This document shows, in pieces, positions 8,128 to 17,718 of a stretch of 64,000 nt of DNA (the stretch's first letter is position 1; every line of letters begins with the position of its first letter). This DNA is from Vogesella margarita (GTDB lineage: Bacteria > Pseudomonadota > Gammaproteobacteria > Burkholderiales > Chromobacteriaceae). Where the stretch lies: NCBI RefSeq assembly GCF_028548475.1, contig NZ_JAQQLE010000009.1, forward strand, positions 105,335-169,334. Direction: 5' to 3'. Under the pieces are notes generated by a model that did not search any database, was not told the origin of the DNA, and saw only the letters and a program-made list of their open reading frames with translations. A program made the position numbers and the translations under genes.

Positions 8128-8907
8128 TCAGCGTGCGCCCGGTGCCTTCGAGACGTCGATACCGAACCACTTCACCGAGATCTTCTTGAAGCTGCCGTCC
8201 TTGTGCAGGGCGTTCAGCGCGCCGTCCAGCGCCGCCTTGAACTTAGGATTGCCCTTGGCGAACGGGATGCCCATCTGCGTCGCACTGCCCACCGCGGCGC
8301 CCGCCTTCAGCGGCAGCTTGGCTTCCTTGATCGCGAACGGGATCAGCAGGCTGTCGTTGATGCCGGCATCGATACGGCCGGTCGCCAGATCCTGGAAGAT
8401 TTCCGGAGCCGACGGGTAGAACTTGGACTCGATGCTGCCCTGCGCCTTCACCATCTCGGCGTAGTTGCTGCCCTGGGTCACGCCCATCTTCTTGCCGGCG
8501 AGATCGGCCAGGCTCTTGAAGCTGCGGGTCTCGTTCTTGCGCACGATCAGCTGCGCGCTGGAGAGGGTATACGGCTGCGAGAAGTCGAACACTTCCTTGC
8601 GCTTGTCGGTGATCGACACCTGGTTCATCACCACGTCGAACTTGCCGCCCTGCAGGCCGGCCAGGAGGCCGCTCCACTCGCCGGTGATGAATTCCGGCTT
8701 CAGCTTCAGCTTCTGCGCCAGTGCCGCGCCCAGCTCCACCTCGAAACCGGTCAGCTTCTGGTCCTTGTCCTTGAAGTTGAACGGCGGGTAGGTACCTTCC
8801 AGTGCGATCTTCAGCGTGCCGCGCTGCTTCACGGTGTCCAGCAGATCGGCCGCGTAAACGTTGGCCGCCATGCCCAGCAACGTCAGGGTAAGCACTACTT
8901 TTTTCAT
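8128..8907 (-). CDS. Cystine-type ABC transporter binding protein (TcyJ/FliY-like)
   Basis: 259-residue periplasmic family 3 binding protein with a signal peptide ending in VYA. The pattern RGTLKIALEGTYPPFNF, TGFEVELG, DVVMNQVSITDKRK and KWFG closely follows E. coli TcyJ (FliY), the L-cystine-binding protein. AAGGAA precedes the ATG at 8907. It is the first gene of a minus-strand cluster with a permease and a trans-sulfuration enzyme. An 18-bp AT-rich palindrome lies 19 bases before the start codon and may be its operator. A CG variant of the repeat (8857-8868) codes part of the signal peptide. Confidence 0.88.
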   Translation of the reverse strand: MKKVVLTLTLLGMAANVYAADLLDTVKQRGTLKIALEGTYPPFNFKDKDQKLTGFEVELGAALAQKLKLKPEFITGEWSGLLAGLQGGKFDVVMNQVSITDKRKEVFDFSQPYTLSSAQLIVRKNETRSFKSLADLAGKKMGVTQGSNYAEMVKAQGSIESKFYPSAPEIFQDLATGRIDAGINDSLLIPFAIKEAKLPLKAGAAVGSATQMGIPFAKGNPKFKAALDGALNALHKDGSFKKISVKWFGIDVSKAPGAR

Positions 8908-8925
8908 TTTTTATTCCTTTTTGGT

Positions 8926-8943
8926 ATTGATTTTAAAATCAAT
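8926..8943. promoter_or_regulatory. AT-rich palindrome ATTGATTTTAAAATCAAT before the cystine-type transporter genes
   Basis: Perfect 18-bp palindrome (20 bp with flanking T/A) in a very AT-rich stretch 19 bases upstream of the binding-protein start. The position fits an operator for a repressor or activator of the cluster; which regulator binds is unknown. Confidence 0.55.
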
Positions 8944-9138
8944 AAAACAGAAAGAACTATAACAAAGCCAACCGCTTTGCTCCAGCCTTGGCAGCGAATG
9001 AAAATGCATAAGCACATCACCAAAAGCGGATAACAGCGGTGCCGGGTCAGCGGCAATCCAGAGCGCGATTGTACGCAATATCCCGCGCGCTGGCGCGGCC
9101 GTGTTGCCTGTCAGCAGCACAGGACCGTTACGGCAATG

Positions 9139-9164
9139 AAAAAGCCCGGCTGGCAACCGGGCTT
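9139..9164 (-). terminator. Terminator of ychF
   Basis: Arms AAGCCCGG / CCGGGCTT, with an A run on the + strand that reads as T's on the minus strand, 37 bases beyond the ychF stop. Confidence 0.85.
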
Positions 9165-9200
9165 GCTGATGCCATCGCGGCCGGCATGGCCGCAAACGGC

Positions 9201-10292
9201 TTAGACGTTGAACAGGAAGTTCAGCACATCGCCGTCCTGTACCACGTAGTCCTTGCCTTCGGCACGCATCTTGCCGGCCTCCTTCGCCTTGGCTTCGCCG
9301 CCGTAGGCAACGAAATCGGCGTAGGAGATGGTCTGCGCGCGGATGAAGCCGCGTTCGAAGTCGGTGTGGATCACGCCGGCCGCCTGCGGCGCGGTGTCGC
9401 CGACGTGGATGGTCCAGGCGCGCACTTCCTTCACCCCGGCGGTGAAGTAGGTCTGCAGACCCAAGAGCTTGTAGCCGGTGCGGATCAGGCGATTGAGGCC
9501 CGGTTCTTCCAGGCCCATGTCGGCCAGGAACTCCGCCTTGTCGGCGTCGTCGAGGTCGGCGATCTCGCTCTCGATGGCGGCACACAGCGCCACTACCGGC
9601 GCGCCTTCAGCCTCGGCCAACGCCTTCAGCTTGTCCAGGTGCGGGTTGTTCTCGAAGCCGTCTTCCGCCACGTTGGCGACGTACATCGCCGGCTTGATGG
9701 TCAGCAGGCACAGCGGCTTGAGCAGCGCGATCTCGTCCGCGTCCAGCTTCATGCTGCGTACCGGCTTGCCTTCGTTCAGGTGCGGCATCAGTTTTTCCAG
9801 CAGCGCCACCAGCTTCTGCGCGTCCTTGTCGCCGGCACGGGCCTTCTTGCCGTCACGGATGATGGCTTTTTCCACCGCCGACATGTCGGCCAGCGCCAGT
9901 TCGGTGCCGATGGTTTCCAGGTCGGCGATCGGGTCGACACGACCGGCAACGTGCACCACGTTGTCGTCGTCAAAGCAGCGCACCACGTTGACGATGGCGT
10001 CGGTCTCGCGGATGTTGGCCAGGAACTTATTGCCCAGGCCCTCGCCCTTGGAGGCGCCAGCCACCAGACCGGCGATGTCGACGAATTCGACGATGGCCGG
10101 CTGGGTCTTCTGCGGGTTGACGATCTTGCACAGCTCGTCCAGGCGCGGATCCGGCACTTCCACGATGCCGACGTTAGGCTCGATGGTGCAGAACGGATAG
10201 TTGGCCGCTTCGATACCGGCCTTGGTCAGTGCATTGAACAGGGTGGACTTGCCGACGTTGGGCAGACCGACGATACCGCATTTCAGACTCAT
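9201..10292 (-). CDS. ychF: Redox-regulated GTPase/ATPase YchF
   Basis: 363-residue Obg-like P-loop NTPase. The P-loop is GLPNVGKST near residues 8-16, the G3 motif is DIAG, and the expected NKxD is replaced by NVAED, as is usual for YchF/OLA1 (which prefers ATP). The C-terminal TGS domain ends in [13 protein letters not shown] 10292 is chosen because GAGGAA precedes it; the frame extends upstream without support. It follows pth in the same direction, as in many betaproteobacteria. Confidence 0.95.
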   Translation of the reverse strand: MSLKCGIVGLPNVGKSTLFNALTKAGIEAANYPFCTIEPNVGIVEVPDPRLDELCKIVNPQKTQPAIVEFVDIAGLVAGASKGEGLGNKFLANIRETDAIVNVVRCFDDDNVVHVAGRVDPIADLETIGTELALADMSAVEKAIIRDGKKARAGDKDAQKLVALLEKLMPHLNEGKPVRSMKLDADEIALLKPLCLLTIKPAMYVANVAEDGFENNPHLDKLKALAEAEGAPVVALCAAIESEIADLDDADKAEFLADMGLEEPGLNRLIRTGYKLLGLQTYFTAGVKEVRAWTIHVGDTAPQAAGVIHTDFERGFIRAQTISYADFVAYGGEAKAKEAGKMRAEGKDYVVQDGDVLNFLFNV

Positions 10293-10389
10293 GGGAATTC
10301 CTCGAATTTTCCGGCCTGCGCGCTGGGCGCCGCAGGCATTGACCGGTGGCATTGTACCACCTGGCCGATCATTTTTTGTGCACTCGGGC

Positions 10390-10414
10390 TTGGCCGCAGG
10401 CTGCGGCCAACGTT
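10390..10414. repeat. Inverted repeat-motif pair before pth stop
   Basis: TTGGCCGCA and TGCGGCCAA form perfect 9-bp arms around GGC. The right half belongs to a GCGGCCAACGTT variant (10403-10414) that touches the pth stop codon. No T run follows in the pth direction. Confidence 0.7.
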
Positions 10415-10995
10415 TACTTGGCGGCGGTGTGCAGCGTCTTCATCGCCGCCGCGCTGTTGCCGGCCAGCACGTCCGGCATCACCTGCAGCGCCTTGGCAAT
10501 GGCATCGTCGATCGCCTGCTGCTCTTCGGCGCGCGCCTTTTTCAGCACGAAGTTGGCGACCTCGTTGCGGTCGCCGGGATGGCCGATGCCGATGCGCAGG
10601 CGCCAGAAATTGGGCGAACCCAGCTTGGCGATGATGTCCTTCAGGCCGTTGTGGCCGCCGTGGCCGCCGCCCTGCTTCAACCGCGCCGCGCCCGGCGGCA
10701 GGTCCAGCTCGTCGTGTACCACCAGGATTTCTTCCGGCGCGATCTTGTAGAAGCGCGCCAGCGCGCCCACCGCCTGGCCGGACAGGTTCATGTAGGTCAT
10801 CGGCTTGAGCAGCCACAGCTCGCCTGCGGCCAAGGTGGCGCGCGATACCTCGCCGAAATACTTGCCCTCGCCACGCAGCGGTGCCTTGTGCTGCCAGGCC
10901 AGTTCGTCCACCAGCCAGAAGCCTGCGTTATGGCGCGTTCTTTCGTATTCCGGCCCGGGATTTCCCAGCCCCACCACCAGACGGATTGCCGACAT
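10414..10995 (-). CDS. pth: Peptidyl-tRNA hydrolase
   Basis: 193-residue Pth. It has [17 protein letters not shown] with catalytic H22, the PMTYMNLSG segment, [11 protein letters not shown] and [11 protein letters not shown], all characteristic. It recycles stalled peptidyl-tRNA in the cytoplasm. It lies between rplY (upstream, separated by a terminator) and ychF, the usual betaproteobacterial order. Confidence 0.97.
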   Translation of the reverse strand: MSAIRLVVGLGNPGPEYERTRHNAGFWLVDELAWQHKAPLRGEGKYFGEVSRATLAAGELWLLKPMTYMNLSGQAVGALARFYKIAPEEILVVHDELDLPPGAARLKQGGGHGGHNGLKDIIAKLGSPNFWRLRIGIGHPGDRNEVANFVLKKARAEEQQAIDDAIAKALQVMPDVLAGNSAAAMKTLHTAAK

Positions 10996-11014
10996 TCTCT
11001 TGATCCCAACAATG

Positions 11015-11046
11015 AAAAACCCGCTGCGGAGCGTATCAGCAGCGGG
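11015..11046 (-). terminator. Terminator of the prs-rplY unit
   Basis: Arms CCCGCTGC / GCAGCGGG, with an A run at 11015-11019 that reads as U's in the minus-strand RNA. It lies between rplY stop and pth start. Confidence 0.85.
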
Positions 11047-11084
11047 CCTCGTACCGCACCGTCAAACGGTGAGGCGCTTAAGCA

Positions 11085-11372
11085 TTACACACGAATGAAG
11101 TCGATGTGCAGCACCAGTTGCTTGAACGGGTGGTTCTGGAAAGCAGCAACCTTGACTTGCTCTTTCTGACCGTCGATCACCAGATCCAGCACTTCGTTGT
11201 GGAAGGCTTCGGTTTTCAGTGCGTAGTACATGGTGTTGTGGTCCAGGGAGATGGACACGGCTTCCTTGCCTGCGCCGTAAACGACAGCAGGGGTTTGACC
11301 AGCGCGACGCAGGCGGCGGCTCGCACCAGTACCTTCCAGAACGCGCTTGGTAGCGATAACTTCGATTGCCAT
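11085..11372 (-). CDS. rplY: 50S ribosomal protein L25 (short form)
   Basis: 95-residue L25 without the C-terminal TL5/Ctc extension. It starts MAIEVIATKR and has SRRLRRAGQTPAVVYG, the conserved signature of the 5S-rRNA-binding L25 domain. Placed directly downstream of prs with a 70-base gap and terminated before pth. The composition is slightly less GC-rich than its neighbours, as expected for a highly expressed gene. Confidence 0.96.
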   Translation of the reverse strand: MAIEVIATKRVLEGTGASRRLRRAGQTPAVVYGAGKEAVSISLDHNTMYYALKTEAFHNEVLDLVIDGQKEQVKVAAFQNHPFKQLVLHIDFIRV

Positions 11373-11443
11373 TTGAATAACTCCAGTTAAGCTTTGCAGC
11401 TTGATTTAAATCTCCAGCCCACCGCGACCAGTGGGCTGAACGT

Positions 11444-12427
11444 TTACGGCAGGCAGGCGCCCGACGAAACCAGATCCTCATTGAAGAGGTAGGACACCGA
11501 TTCTTCGTTGTTGATGCGACGCAGGGTTTCTGCGATCAGGCCACCAATCGATACCACGCGGATGCGGCTGCTCTGCTTGGCTTGCGCCGACAGCGGAATG
11601 GTATCGGTGATCACGACTTGGTCGATGTCCGAATTGTTGATGCGATCCACGGCCTGGCCGGAGAAGATGGCGTGCGAGGCGTAGGCCAGCACGCGCTCGG
11701 CACCGCGCTCTTTCAGCGCGGAAGCGGCCTTGCACAGGGTGTTCGCGGTGTCGATCATGTCGTCGACGATCAGGCAGGTACGGCCCTGCACGTCACCGAT
11801 GATGTTCATCACTTCGGCCACGTTGGCCTTTGGACGACGCTTGTCGATGATCGCGAGATCGGTATTCAGCGCCTTGGCCACGGCACGGGCGCGGACCACG
11901 CCGCCCACGTCCGGGCTGACCACGATCAGGTCTTCGATGCGCTGCGAGCGGATGTCCTTCAGCAGTACCGGGGTCGCGTACACGTTGTCCACCGGCATGT
12001 CGAAGAAGCCCTGGATCTGGTCGGCGTGCAGGTCGACGGTCAGCACGCGGTCGATGCCGGCGCTGGTCAGCATGTTGGCCACCAGTTTGGCGGTGATCGG
12101 CACACGGGCGGAACGCGGACGACGATCCTGGCGCGCGTAACCGAAATACGGAATCGCGGCGGTAATACGACCGGCAGAGGCGCGCTTGAGCGCGTCAGCC
12201 ATGGTCAGGATTTCCATCAGGTTGTCGTTGGTCGGCGCACAGGTCGACTGCAGGATGAACACGTCGCGACCGCGCACGTTTTCCAGCAGCTCCACCGCGA
12301 CTTCACCATCGCTGAACTTGCCCACATCGGCGCGGCCGAGGGAAATATCGAGGTGCTTGACCACGTTTTGTGCAAGTTCCGGATTTGCGGTACCGGTGAA
12401 GACCATCAAACTATCGTATGCAGCCAT
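11444..12427 (-). CDS. prs: Ribose-phosphate pyrophosphokinase
   Basis: 327-residue PRPP synthetase making phosphoribosyl pyrophosphate from ribose-5-phosphate and ATP. Motifs seen: [43 protein letters not shown] and the PRPP loop [10 protein letters not shown] (usually DDMIDTGGT). Upstream on the same strand are two tRNA-Gln genes and a strong terminator at 12461-12494, so prs should have its own promoter. AAGG lies about 13 bases before the ATG, a weak ribosome site. Confidence 0.97.
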   Translation of the reverse strand: MAAYDSLMVFTGTANPELAQNVVKHLDISLGRADVGKFSDGEVAVELLENVRGRDVFILQSTCAPTNDNLMEILTMADALKRASAGRITAAIPYFGYARQDRRPRSARVPITAKLVANMLTSAGIDRVLTVDLHADQIQGFFDMPVDNVYATPVLLKDIRSQRIEDLIVVSPDVGGVVRARAVAKALNTDLAIIDKRRPKANVAEVMNIIGDVQGRTCLIVDDMIDTANTLCKAASALKERGAERVLAYASHAIFSGQAVDRINNSDIDQVVITDTIPLSAQAKQSSRIRVVSIGGLIAETLRRINNEESVSYLFNEDLVSSGACLP

Positions 12428-12460
12428 AATAAAAGAATTGCCTTAAATCGGTAGATAAAG

Positions 12461-12494
12461 AAAAAGCGTGTAAGGAGCCTTACACGCTTTTTTT
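12461..12494. terminator. Strong bidirectional terminator between tRNA-Gln genes and prs
   Basis: Perfect 14-bp arms (AAAAGCGTGTAAGG / CCTTACACGCTTTT) with T runs on both sides. It ends the ispE/tRNA transcripts before prs. Confidence 0.9.
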
Positions 12495-12515
12495 CTTAGT
12501 TTACTCTCGTAAGCC

Positions 12516-12592
12516 TGGCTGAGGAGGAAGGATTCGAACCTTCGCATGCCGGAATCAAAATCCGGTGCCTTAACCAACTTGGCGACTCCCCA
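12516..12592 (-). tRNA. tRNA-Gln (UUG), copy 1
   Basis: Full cloverleaf on the minus strand with encoded CCA. The acceptor stem TGGGGAG pairs with CTCCTCA, the anticodon loop is TTTTGAT with anticodon TTG, and the T loop is TTCGAAT. Confidence 0.97.
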
Positions 12593-12616
12593 GTATTCTT
12601 TAATTGTGCAGTGTTT

Positions 12617-12693
12617 TGGCTGAGGAGGAAGGATTCGAACCTTCGCATGCCGGAATCAAAATCCGGTGCCTTAACCAACTTGGCGACTCCCCA
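12617..12693 (-). tRNA. tRNA-Gln (UUG), copy 2
   Basis: Identical 77-base tRNA in tandem with copy 1, separated by 24 bases. It begins 9 bases after the ispE stop, so it may be processed from an ispE-containing transcript. Confidence 0.97.
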
Positions 12694-12702
12694 GTAACCC
12701 TG

Positions 12703-13557
12703 CTATTCCCTGTCAAACATCGGATGTGCTGCCAACCCCTTGGCAACAAAGCCGCTGAATCGTGACGACAAGGACTGATATACTGTTTTTGCTTGATCTT
12801 CGTTACCGCATTCCAGAAATACACAGGCTCCGGAACCGGTCATCAACGGCGAGCCACATTCTCTTAATGCGCTCAAGGCTTCATTTACCGCTGGATACAT
12901 TTGGCAAACAACGCTTTGCAAATCGTTTTGTTTTTGCGGCGTCGTTGCTAGGGTTCGCATTGTGGAGAAACTGACTGCCCCTGTCAACACCTGACGTGAA
13001 AATTCCTTGAAAACCGTCGCCGTCGGTACATGCACTGTTGGATGCAACACCACATACCAGGCTTCCGGCAGACTGATTTCGCTCAATTGTTCGCCGATAC
13101 CGGTGGCGCGCGCATTGCGCCCGAAAATGAACACCGGCACGTCCGCCCCCAGCCGCACCCCCAGCTGCATCAGCGCCTCACGCGACAGGCCGCAGCCCCA
13201 CAGGCGGTTGAGCGCCAGCAGCACGGTCGCCGCGTCGGAGGAGCCGCCGCCTAGGCCACCGCCCATCGGGATGCGCTTGTGCAGGCGCAGGCTGGCGCCT
13301 TGCGTGCTGCCGCTGGCCTGCTGCAACAGCCGCGCCGCGCGCACGGTGAGATCGCTGTCCGCCGGCACACCGGTAATCGGGTTCAGCAGCACGATGTCGC
13401 CATCGTCGCGTACGGCGATGTCGATGCTGTCGCACAGGTCGATGAAGCGAAAATCGCTGTCCAGCAGGTGGTAGCCATCGTCACGCTTGCCGGTGATCAG
13501 CAGGTTGAGGTTGAGCTTGGCCGGTGCCGGAAAGCTCTGGAACACGGGTTCGGTCAT
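12703..13557 (-). CDS. ispE: 4-diphosphocytidyl-2-C-methyl-D-erythritol kinase
   Basis: 284-residue GHMP kinase of the MEP isoprenoid pathway. It has PAPAKLNLNLLITGKRDDGYH at the N-terminus (split here only for description), the ATP loop PMGGGLGGGSSDAA and the C-terminal MTGSGACVF. Its start overlaps the lolB stop as ATGA. The 3' third of the gene (about 12703-13080) is visibly AT-richer than the 5' part, a sharp change within one reading frame next to the tRNA-Gln pair; this may mark recombination. Confidence 0.95.
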   Translation of the reverse strand: MTEPVFQSFPAPAKLNLNLLITGKRDDGYHLLDSDFRFIDLCDSIDIAVRDDGDIVLLNPITGVPADSDLTVRAARLLQQASGSTQGASLRLHKRIPMGGGLGGGSSDAATVLLALNRLWGCGLSREALMQLGVRLGADVPVFIFGRNARATGIGEQLSEISLPEAWYVVLHPTVHVPTATVFKEFSRQVLTGAVSFSTMRTLATTPQKQNDLQSVVCQMYPAVNEALSALRECGSPLMTGSGACVFLECGNEDQAKTVYQSLSSRFSGFVAKGLAAHPMFDRE

Positions 13558-14144
13558 GGTGCAGGAAGGACGGTATCGGATTGCAGGGGAACGAACTGGC
13601 GCCAGTCGGACAGCACCAGGCGGATGCTCAACCCCTCGCGCTCCAGCTCGACGCGGCGTGGCTGCGCAGGGTTGGCCGCATCGCGGTGGATGCGGATCAG
13701 CCAGCCCTGCTGTAGCAGGTGGCCTTCCGGGGTGGTGGTGTAGGGAATCAGCGGCGCCGGGTGGCCGCGCACCCACCACACCAGATTGGCCAGCGGCAGC
13801 GGCCAGCCCAGCTGGCGCTCGGTCAGCGTCTCGACATCGCTGGCGAACTGCTCCTGGCCGTCGGCCAGCAGGGTGACGCCGTGGCTGTCGCGGTGCAGGC
13901 TGGCCACGGTATTGCCCACCGGCGTCCTGATCGCCAGTTGGTCGTCGTCCGGCGTGTGCTGCCAGTCAAAACCGGCGACATGGCCCTTGCCGTCCAGATT
14001 CACCGCCAGCCGTCCCCCGACATCGAAGGGCTGGTCCCGCACCAGCGGCTGCAGTGGCGCGGCACTGGATGGCACCTCCTGGAACGAGGCGCAGCCGGCG
14101 AGCAGCCACAGCGGCAGCAGCAGTAACAGCCAGCGTACGATCAT
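13554..14144 (-). CDS. lolB: Outer-membrane lipoprotein receptor LolB
   Basis: 196-residue lipoprotein with lipobox LLAGC (C18) after a hydrophobic signal. Typical LolB patterns are FDVGGRLAVN and PLANLVWWVRG. It inserts lipoproteins delivered by LolA into the outer membrane. Starts and stops overlap by four bases with the TPR lipoprotein gene upstream and ispE downstream, so the three form one translationally coupled operon. A one-mismatch copy of the repeat lies inside (13669-13679). Confidence 0.92.
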   Translation of the reverse strand: MIVRWLLLLLPLWLLAGCASFQEVPSSAAPLQPLVRDQPFDVGGRLAVNLDGKGHVAGFDWQHTPDDDQLAIRTPVGNTVASLHRDSHGVTLLADGQEQFASDVETLTERQLGWPLPLANLVWWVRGHPAPLIPYTTTPEGHLLQQGWLIRIHRDAANPAQPRRVELEREGLSIRLVLSDWRQFVPLQSDTVLPAP

Positions 14145-15898
14145 GGCAGCAGGCGTTGCAGGGTTTCACGCAGCACCGGGTGATCCGGCTCCTTCTTGCG
14201 CGCCTCGGCCCACACCTTGCGCGCCTCGTCGAGACGCCCCGACTGCCACAGCACCTCGCCCAGATGGGCGGCCACCTCGGCGTCCGGCATGCTGGCGTAG
14301 GACGTCTGCAGGTATTGCAACGCCTGCTCCAGCTTGCCGAGCTTGTAGTACACCCAGCCCAGGCTGTCGAGGATCATCGGGTCGTCCGGAGCCGCCTGGT
14401 GTGCCTTCTCCACGTAGGCCAGCGCCTCGCGGTAGCGGGTAGTGTGGTTGCTGAGCGCGTAGCCCAGCGCATTCATCGCGTGCACGTGGTCAGGCACCAG
14501 TTCCAGCACCTGCAGCAGGTCTTTTTCCGCCAGCGGAAACTGTCCGTCCTGCTCCGACAGCAGCGCGCGGTCGTACAGCAGTTCGGTGGCACGCGGCTGG
14601 CGCTGCAGTCCCTGGTTCAGCAACGTCATCGCCTGCGCGCGGTCGCCGGCATTCTTGGCGATCTGCGCCTGCAGCGCGACCACCCGCACCAGCTGGTTGC
14701 CGTCGCCGGTCAGAGGCTGCAGATCGTTGATCGCCTGCTGCCAGTTGCCGCCCTCGGCGTCCAGCTGCGCCAGACGCAGCCGTGCCGGCAGGTAATTCTC
14801 GCCCTGCCCCACTTGCTGGTACCAGTGACGCGCCTGTTGCGACTGTTTCTGTTCGTCCGCCAGCTGCCCCAGGGTGTAGCGCAGGGAGTCGGCATCGGCG
14901 TAACCGGCCTGCAGCGCGGCCTCCAGCTGACGGCGCGCCAGCGGCAGGTTGCCGTTCTGGAATGCCAGCAGGCCGGCCATGTTCAGCAGTTCCGCCTGTT
15001 TCGGGTATTGTTGCAGCGCCTTTTCGGCGTGGCGCTGTGCGTCGGCGTAGCGCTTCTCGCTCGCCAGCAGCCGCACCATGGTCAGGTTCAATTCCAGGCT
15101 GGCGGCGGGGCGCAGCTGCAGTTGCGCCTGCAGGAAATCGATGGCGGAGGGCACCGAGTGGCGACGCAGGCGATCGACCTGCCACAGCAGCGGCAGGTCC
15201 CATTTCGGGGCAATCTGGGCGAGACGGGCGAACTCCTTGTCGACCTCGGCCTGCTCGCCGGCCTCGGCGGCCACCGCCAGGTGGGCGAAGCGCGCTTCCG
15301 GCAGTTCCGGATAGCGTTCGGCGAGGTCGCTGACCAGTTTCGCCGCGGCGACCCGGTCCGGCTGGCGCGCCAGCAGGCGTGCCAGCTGCACGAAGATGGC
15401 GCCGGCGCGCGCCGGTTGTCGCGCCAGCATGCCTTCCACCAGCGGCTGGCTTTCCGCCAGCTTGCCGGCGCGCAGCAGCGCGATCAGCAGCTGCTCGCGC
15501 GCCGAATCGGCATCCGGGTCCAGCTCGATCCACAGGGCCAGCGCCTCGGAGGCCTGCCGCACGTTGCCGGAGAACATCGCGAATTCGGAGGCGCGTTGCG
15601 CCACGCGCGGGTCGCGGGTTTCGCGCGCCAGTTGCAGGTAGGTTTCGGCGGCGACACCGGCGCCGCCGCGCTGCACCACGATCTCGCCGGCCAGCAGGCC
15701 GTACAGCCACTCCTCGCTCAGCTCCAGCTTGGGAATGCGCGGGTTGTCGACCGCTTCCGCCTCGACCGCCTCGTCGGCGAGATCCTCGGCCACCGCCTCG
15801 GCGCTGACGGTCGTCGCGGGAGGCGCGTGCGGAATACTGGCGCAGGCGGCCAGGGCAAGGGGAGCGAGTGCTGCGGCGATACGGAGTAGTGCGTTCAT
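14141..15898 (-). CDS. TPR-repeat outer-membrane lipoprotein
   Basis: 585-residue protein with a lipoprotein signal (LALAAC, C19). It is followed by an Ala/Glu-rich linker and about twelve or more tetratricopeptide-like helical pairs. The C-terminal repeats are canonical TPRs (DDPMILDSLGWVYYKLGKLE, DAEVAAHLGEVLWQSGRLDEA). It is found upstream of lolB in many betaproteobacteria and probably acts in envelope assembly, but the exact role is unknown. The start at 15898 gives the best lipoprotein signal; an in-frame ATG 15 bases upstream is possible. The stop overlaps lolB as ATGA. Confidence 0.85.
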   Translation of the reverse strand: MNALLRIAAALAPLALAACASIPHAPPATTVSAEAVAEDLADEAVEAEAVDNPRIPKLELSEEWLYGLLAGEIVVQRGGAGVAAETYLQLARETRDPRVAQRASEFAMFSGNVRQASEALALWIELDPDADSAREQLLIALLRAGKLAESQPLVEGMLARQPARAGAIFVQLARLLARQPDRVAAAKLVSDLAERYPELPEARFAHLAVAAEAGEQAEVDKEFARLAQIAPKWDLPLLWQVDRLRRHSVPSAIDFLQAQLQLRPAASLELNLTMVRLLASEKRYADAQRHAEKALQQYPKQAELLNMAGLLAFQNGNLPLARRQLEAALQAGYADADSLRYTLGQLADEQKQSQQARHWYQQVGQGENYLPARLRLAQLDAEGGNWQQAINDLQPLTGDGNQLVRVVALQAQIAKNAGDRAQAMTLLNQGLQRQPRATELLYDRALLSEQDGQFPLAEKDLLQVLELVPDHVHAMNALGYALSNHTTRYREALAYVEKAHQAAPDDPMILDSLGWVYYKLGKLEQALQYLQTSYASMPDAEVAAHLGEVLWQSGRLDEARKVWAEARKKEPDHPVLRETLQRLLP

Positions 15899-15977
15899 GC
15901 TTGGCCTAAACATCGGTTCAGACGGGTAGAATACCACGCCCATTCGTTTAATCATGCTCACGGCAAGGAAAACTGCA

Positions 15978-16793
15978 ATGCCGGAATTGCCAGAAGTCGA
16001 AACCACCTGTCGCGGCATCGCGCCCCTGCTGCTGCACGCCACCATCCGTGACGTGATCGTGCGCGATGCGCGCCTGCGCTGGCCGGTGCCGCCGGATCTT
16101 GCGGCCAACCTTGCCGGCCGCCGTGTGCTCGGCATCAGCCGCCGCGCCAAGTACCTGCTCGTCGACTTCGAACACGGCACGCTGATCCTGCACCTGGGCA
16201 TGTCCGGCAGCCTGCGCTTCGTGGCGCCGGGCACACCGCCGGAAAAGCATGACCATGTAGACATCGACCTGGGGCAAACGGTTCTGCGCTATCGCGATCC
16301 GCGCCGTTTCGGCGCCATCCTGTGGCAGCAGGGGCCGGTGGAAGCCCACCCGCTGCTGGCCAAGCTGGGGCCGGAGCCGCTGTCCTACGCCTTCGACGGC
16401 GCGGTGCTGCAGCAGGCGCTCCGTCGCCGCGGCAGCGCCATCAAGCTGGCGATCATGGACAACCACGTGGTGGTCGGCGTCGGCAACATCTACGCCAACG
16501 AGGCGCTGTTCCACGCCGGCATCCACCCGGCCCGCGCCGCCAACGGCCTCAGCGGCGAGGAGTGCGCGCGGCTGGCCGCCGAGATCAAGGCGGTGCTGGC
16601 GCGCGCCATCGACGCCGGCGGCAGCACGTTGCGCGACTTTGTCGACGCCAAGGGGAAACCGGGCTACTTCCAGCAAAGCTACATGGTCTACGGCCGCCGC
16701 GACCTGCCCTGCCACGTCTGCGGCAGCCTGATCCGCGAGCTGCGCCAGGGACAGCGCAGCTCCTGCTTTTGCCCGCATTGCCAGCCGTGTTAA
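15978..16793 (+). CDS. mutM: Formamidopyrimidine-DNA glycosylase
   Basis: 271-residue Fpg. It starts MPELPEVET with the catalytic Pro2 and Glu3 (counting Met), has the conserved lysine in RRAKYLL, the H2TH region [12 protein letters not shown] and the C-terminal zinc finger CHVCG...CFCPHCQ. It removes 8-oxoguanine and formamidopyrimidines. AAGGAA precedes the ATG. It is divergent from the TPR-lolB-ispE operon. An exact copy of the repeat lies inside at 16101-16112 (read as AANL). Confidence 0.97.
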   Translation: MPELPEVETTCRGIAPLLLHATIRDVIVRDARLRWPVPPDLAANLAGRRVLGISRRAKYLLVDFEHGTLILHLGMSGSLRFVAPGTPPEKHDHVDIDLGQTVLRYRDPRRFGAILWQQGPVEAHPLLAKLGPEPLSYAFDGAVLQQALRRRGSAIKLAIMDNHVVVGVGNIYANEALFHAGIHPARAANGLSGEECARLAAEIKAVLARAIDAGGSTLRDFVDAKGKPGYFQQSYMVYGRRDLPCHVCGSLIRELRQGQRSSCFCPHCQPC

Positions 16794-16827
16794 ATTGCGC
16801 CGCGTCGCCTGACTGATAAAGCCCATC

Positions 16828-17616
16828 GTGCATCGTCCCACCTCCTGGCCTACCCGCCTGCTCCGCCTCGGCCGCCTCGGCATGCACTTGCTGCGCGGCC
16901 TGCTGGTGATCGCCACCCGCTATCCGCACCTGTCGCAACCGGCCCGCGCGGTGATCACCCAGCGCTGGTCGCGGCACCTGCTACACATCCTGGCGATCAA
17001 GGTGCGCGTCCACGGTACGCCGCCGGCGGTGTATCCGGCCAACACGCTGGTGGTCGCCAACCACGTGTCGTGGCTGGACATCTTCGCGCTCAACAGCGTC
17101 ACCGTGTCGCGCTTCGTGGCCAAGAAGGAGCTGCGCGACTGGCCACTGGCCGGTTTCCTAATCAAGAGCGCCGGCACCCTGTTCATCGACCGCAACAACC
17201 GCCGCGATGCCAGCCGCGTCAACGAACAGCTGGCCAAAGCCCTGCTGGACGGCGGCTGCATGGCGGTGTTCCCGGAGGCCACCACCTCCGACGGCCGCAG
17301 CCTGCTGCCGTTCAAGCCCTCGCTGTTCGAGGCCTCGCGCCTGGCGCACGCCACGGTGCAGCCGGTGGCGATCCGCTACCTGACCCCCGGCGGCCACTAC
17401 TGCGCCGCCGCTGCCTACGCCGGCGACACCAGCTTCTGGCAGAGCCTATGCCTGATCCTGGCCTGCCGCGCCATGGTGGTGGAGCTGAACTACACCGCCG
17501 CCATCCCGCCCTACGACACCGCGCTGGCCAGCCGCTTCCAGCTGTCGGAAACCGCACGCGACGCCATCCGCGACGCGCTGCAGCTGCCGGCCGAGCCCGT
17601 CGCCGCCGCCGAATAG
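16828..17616 (+). CDS. plsC: 1-acyl-sn-glycerol-3-phosphate acyltransferase
   Basis: 262-residue membrane acyltransferase of phosphatidic-acid synthesis. Motif I is NHVSWLD, motif III-like FPEATTSDG, and VQPVAIRYL follows. The gene appears to begin with GTG at 16828; no strong Shine-Dalgarno is seen, and the next in-frame ATG is at 16880, which would remove part of the N-terminal helix. It lies 34 bases after mutM on the same strand. Confidence 0.9.
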   Translation: MHRPTSWPTRLLRLGRLGMHLLRGLLVIATRYPHLSQPARAVITQRWSRHLLHILAIKVRVHGTPPAVYPANTLVVANHVSWLDIFALNSVTVSRFVAKKELRDWPLAGFLIKSAGTLFIDRNNRRDASRVNEQLAKALLDGGCMAVFPEATTSDGRSLLPFKPSLFEASRLAHATVQPVAIRYLTPGGHYCAAAAYAGDTSFWQSLCLILACRAMVVELNYTAAIPPYDTALASRFQLSETARDAIRDALQLPAEPVAAAE

Positions 17617-17718
17617 CCATCCAGGCCAGCCCCGGCCCGCACGCCGCCGGCATGGGGCATCACCGATGCTGCACCGCAGTAATGCCAGCCTGCTAGCCGG
17701 CAAAAGCCAATACGGAGA

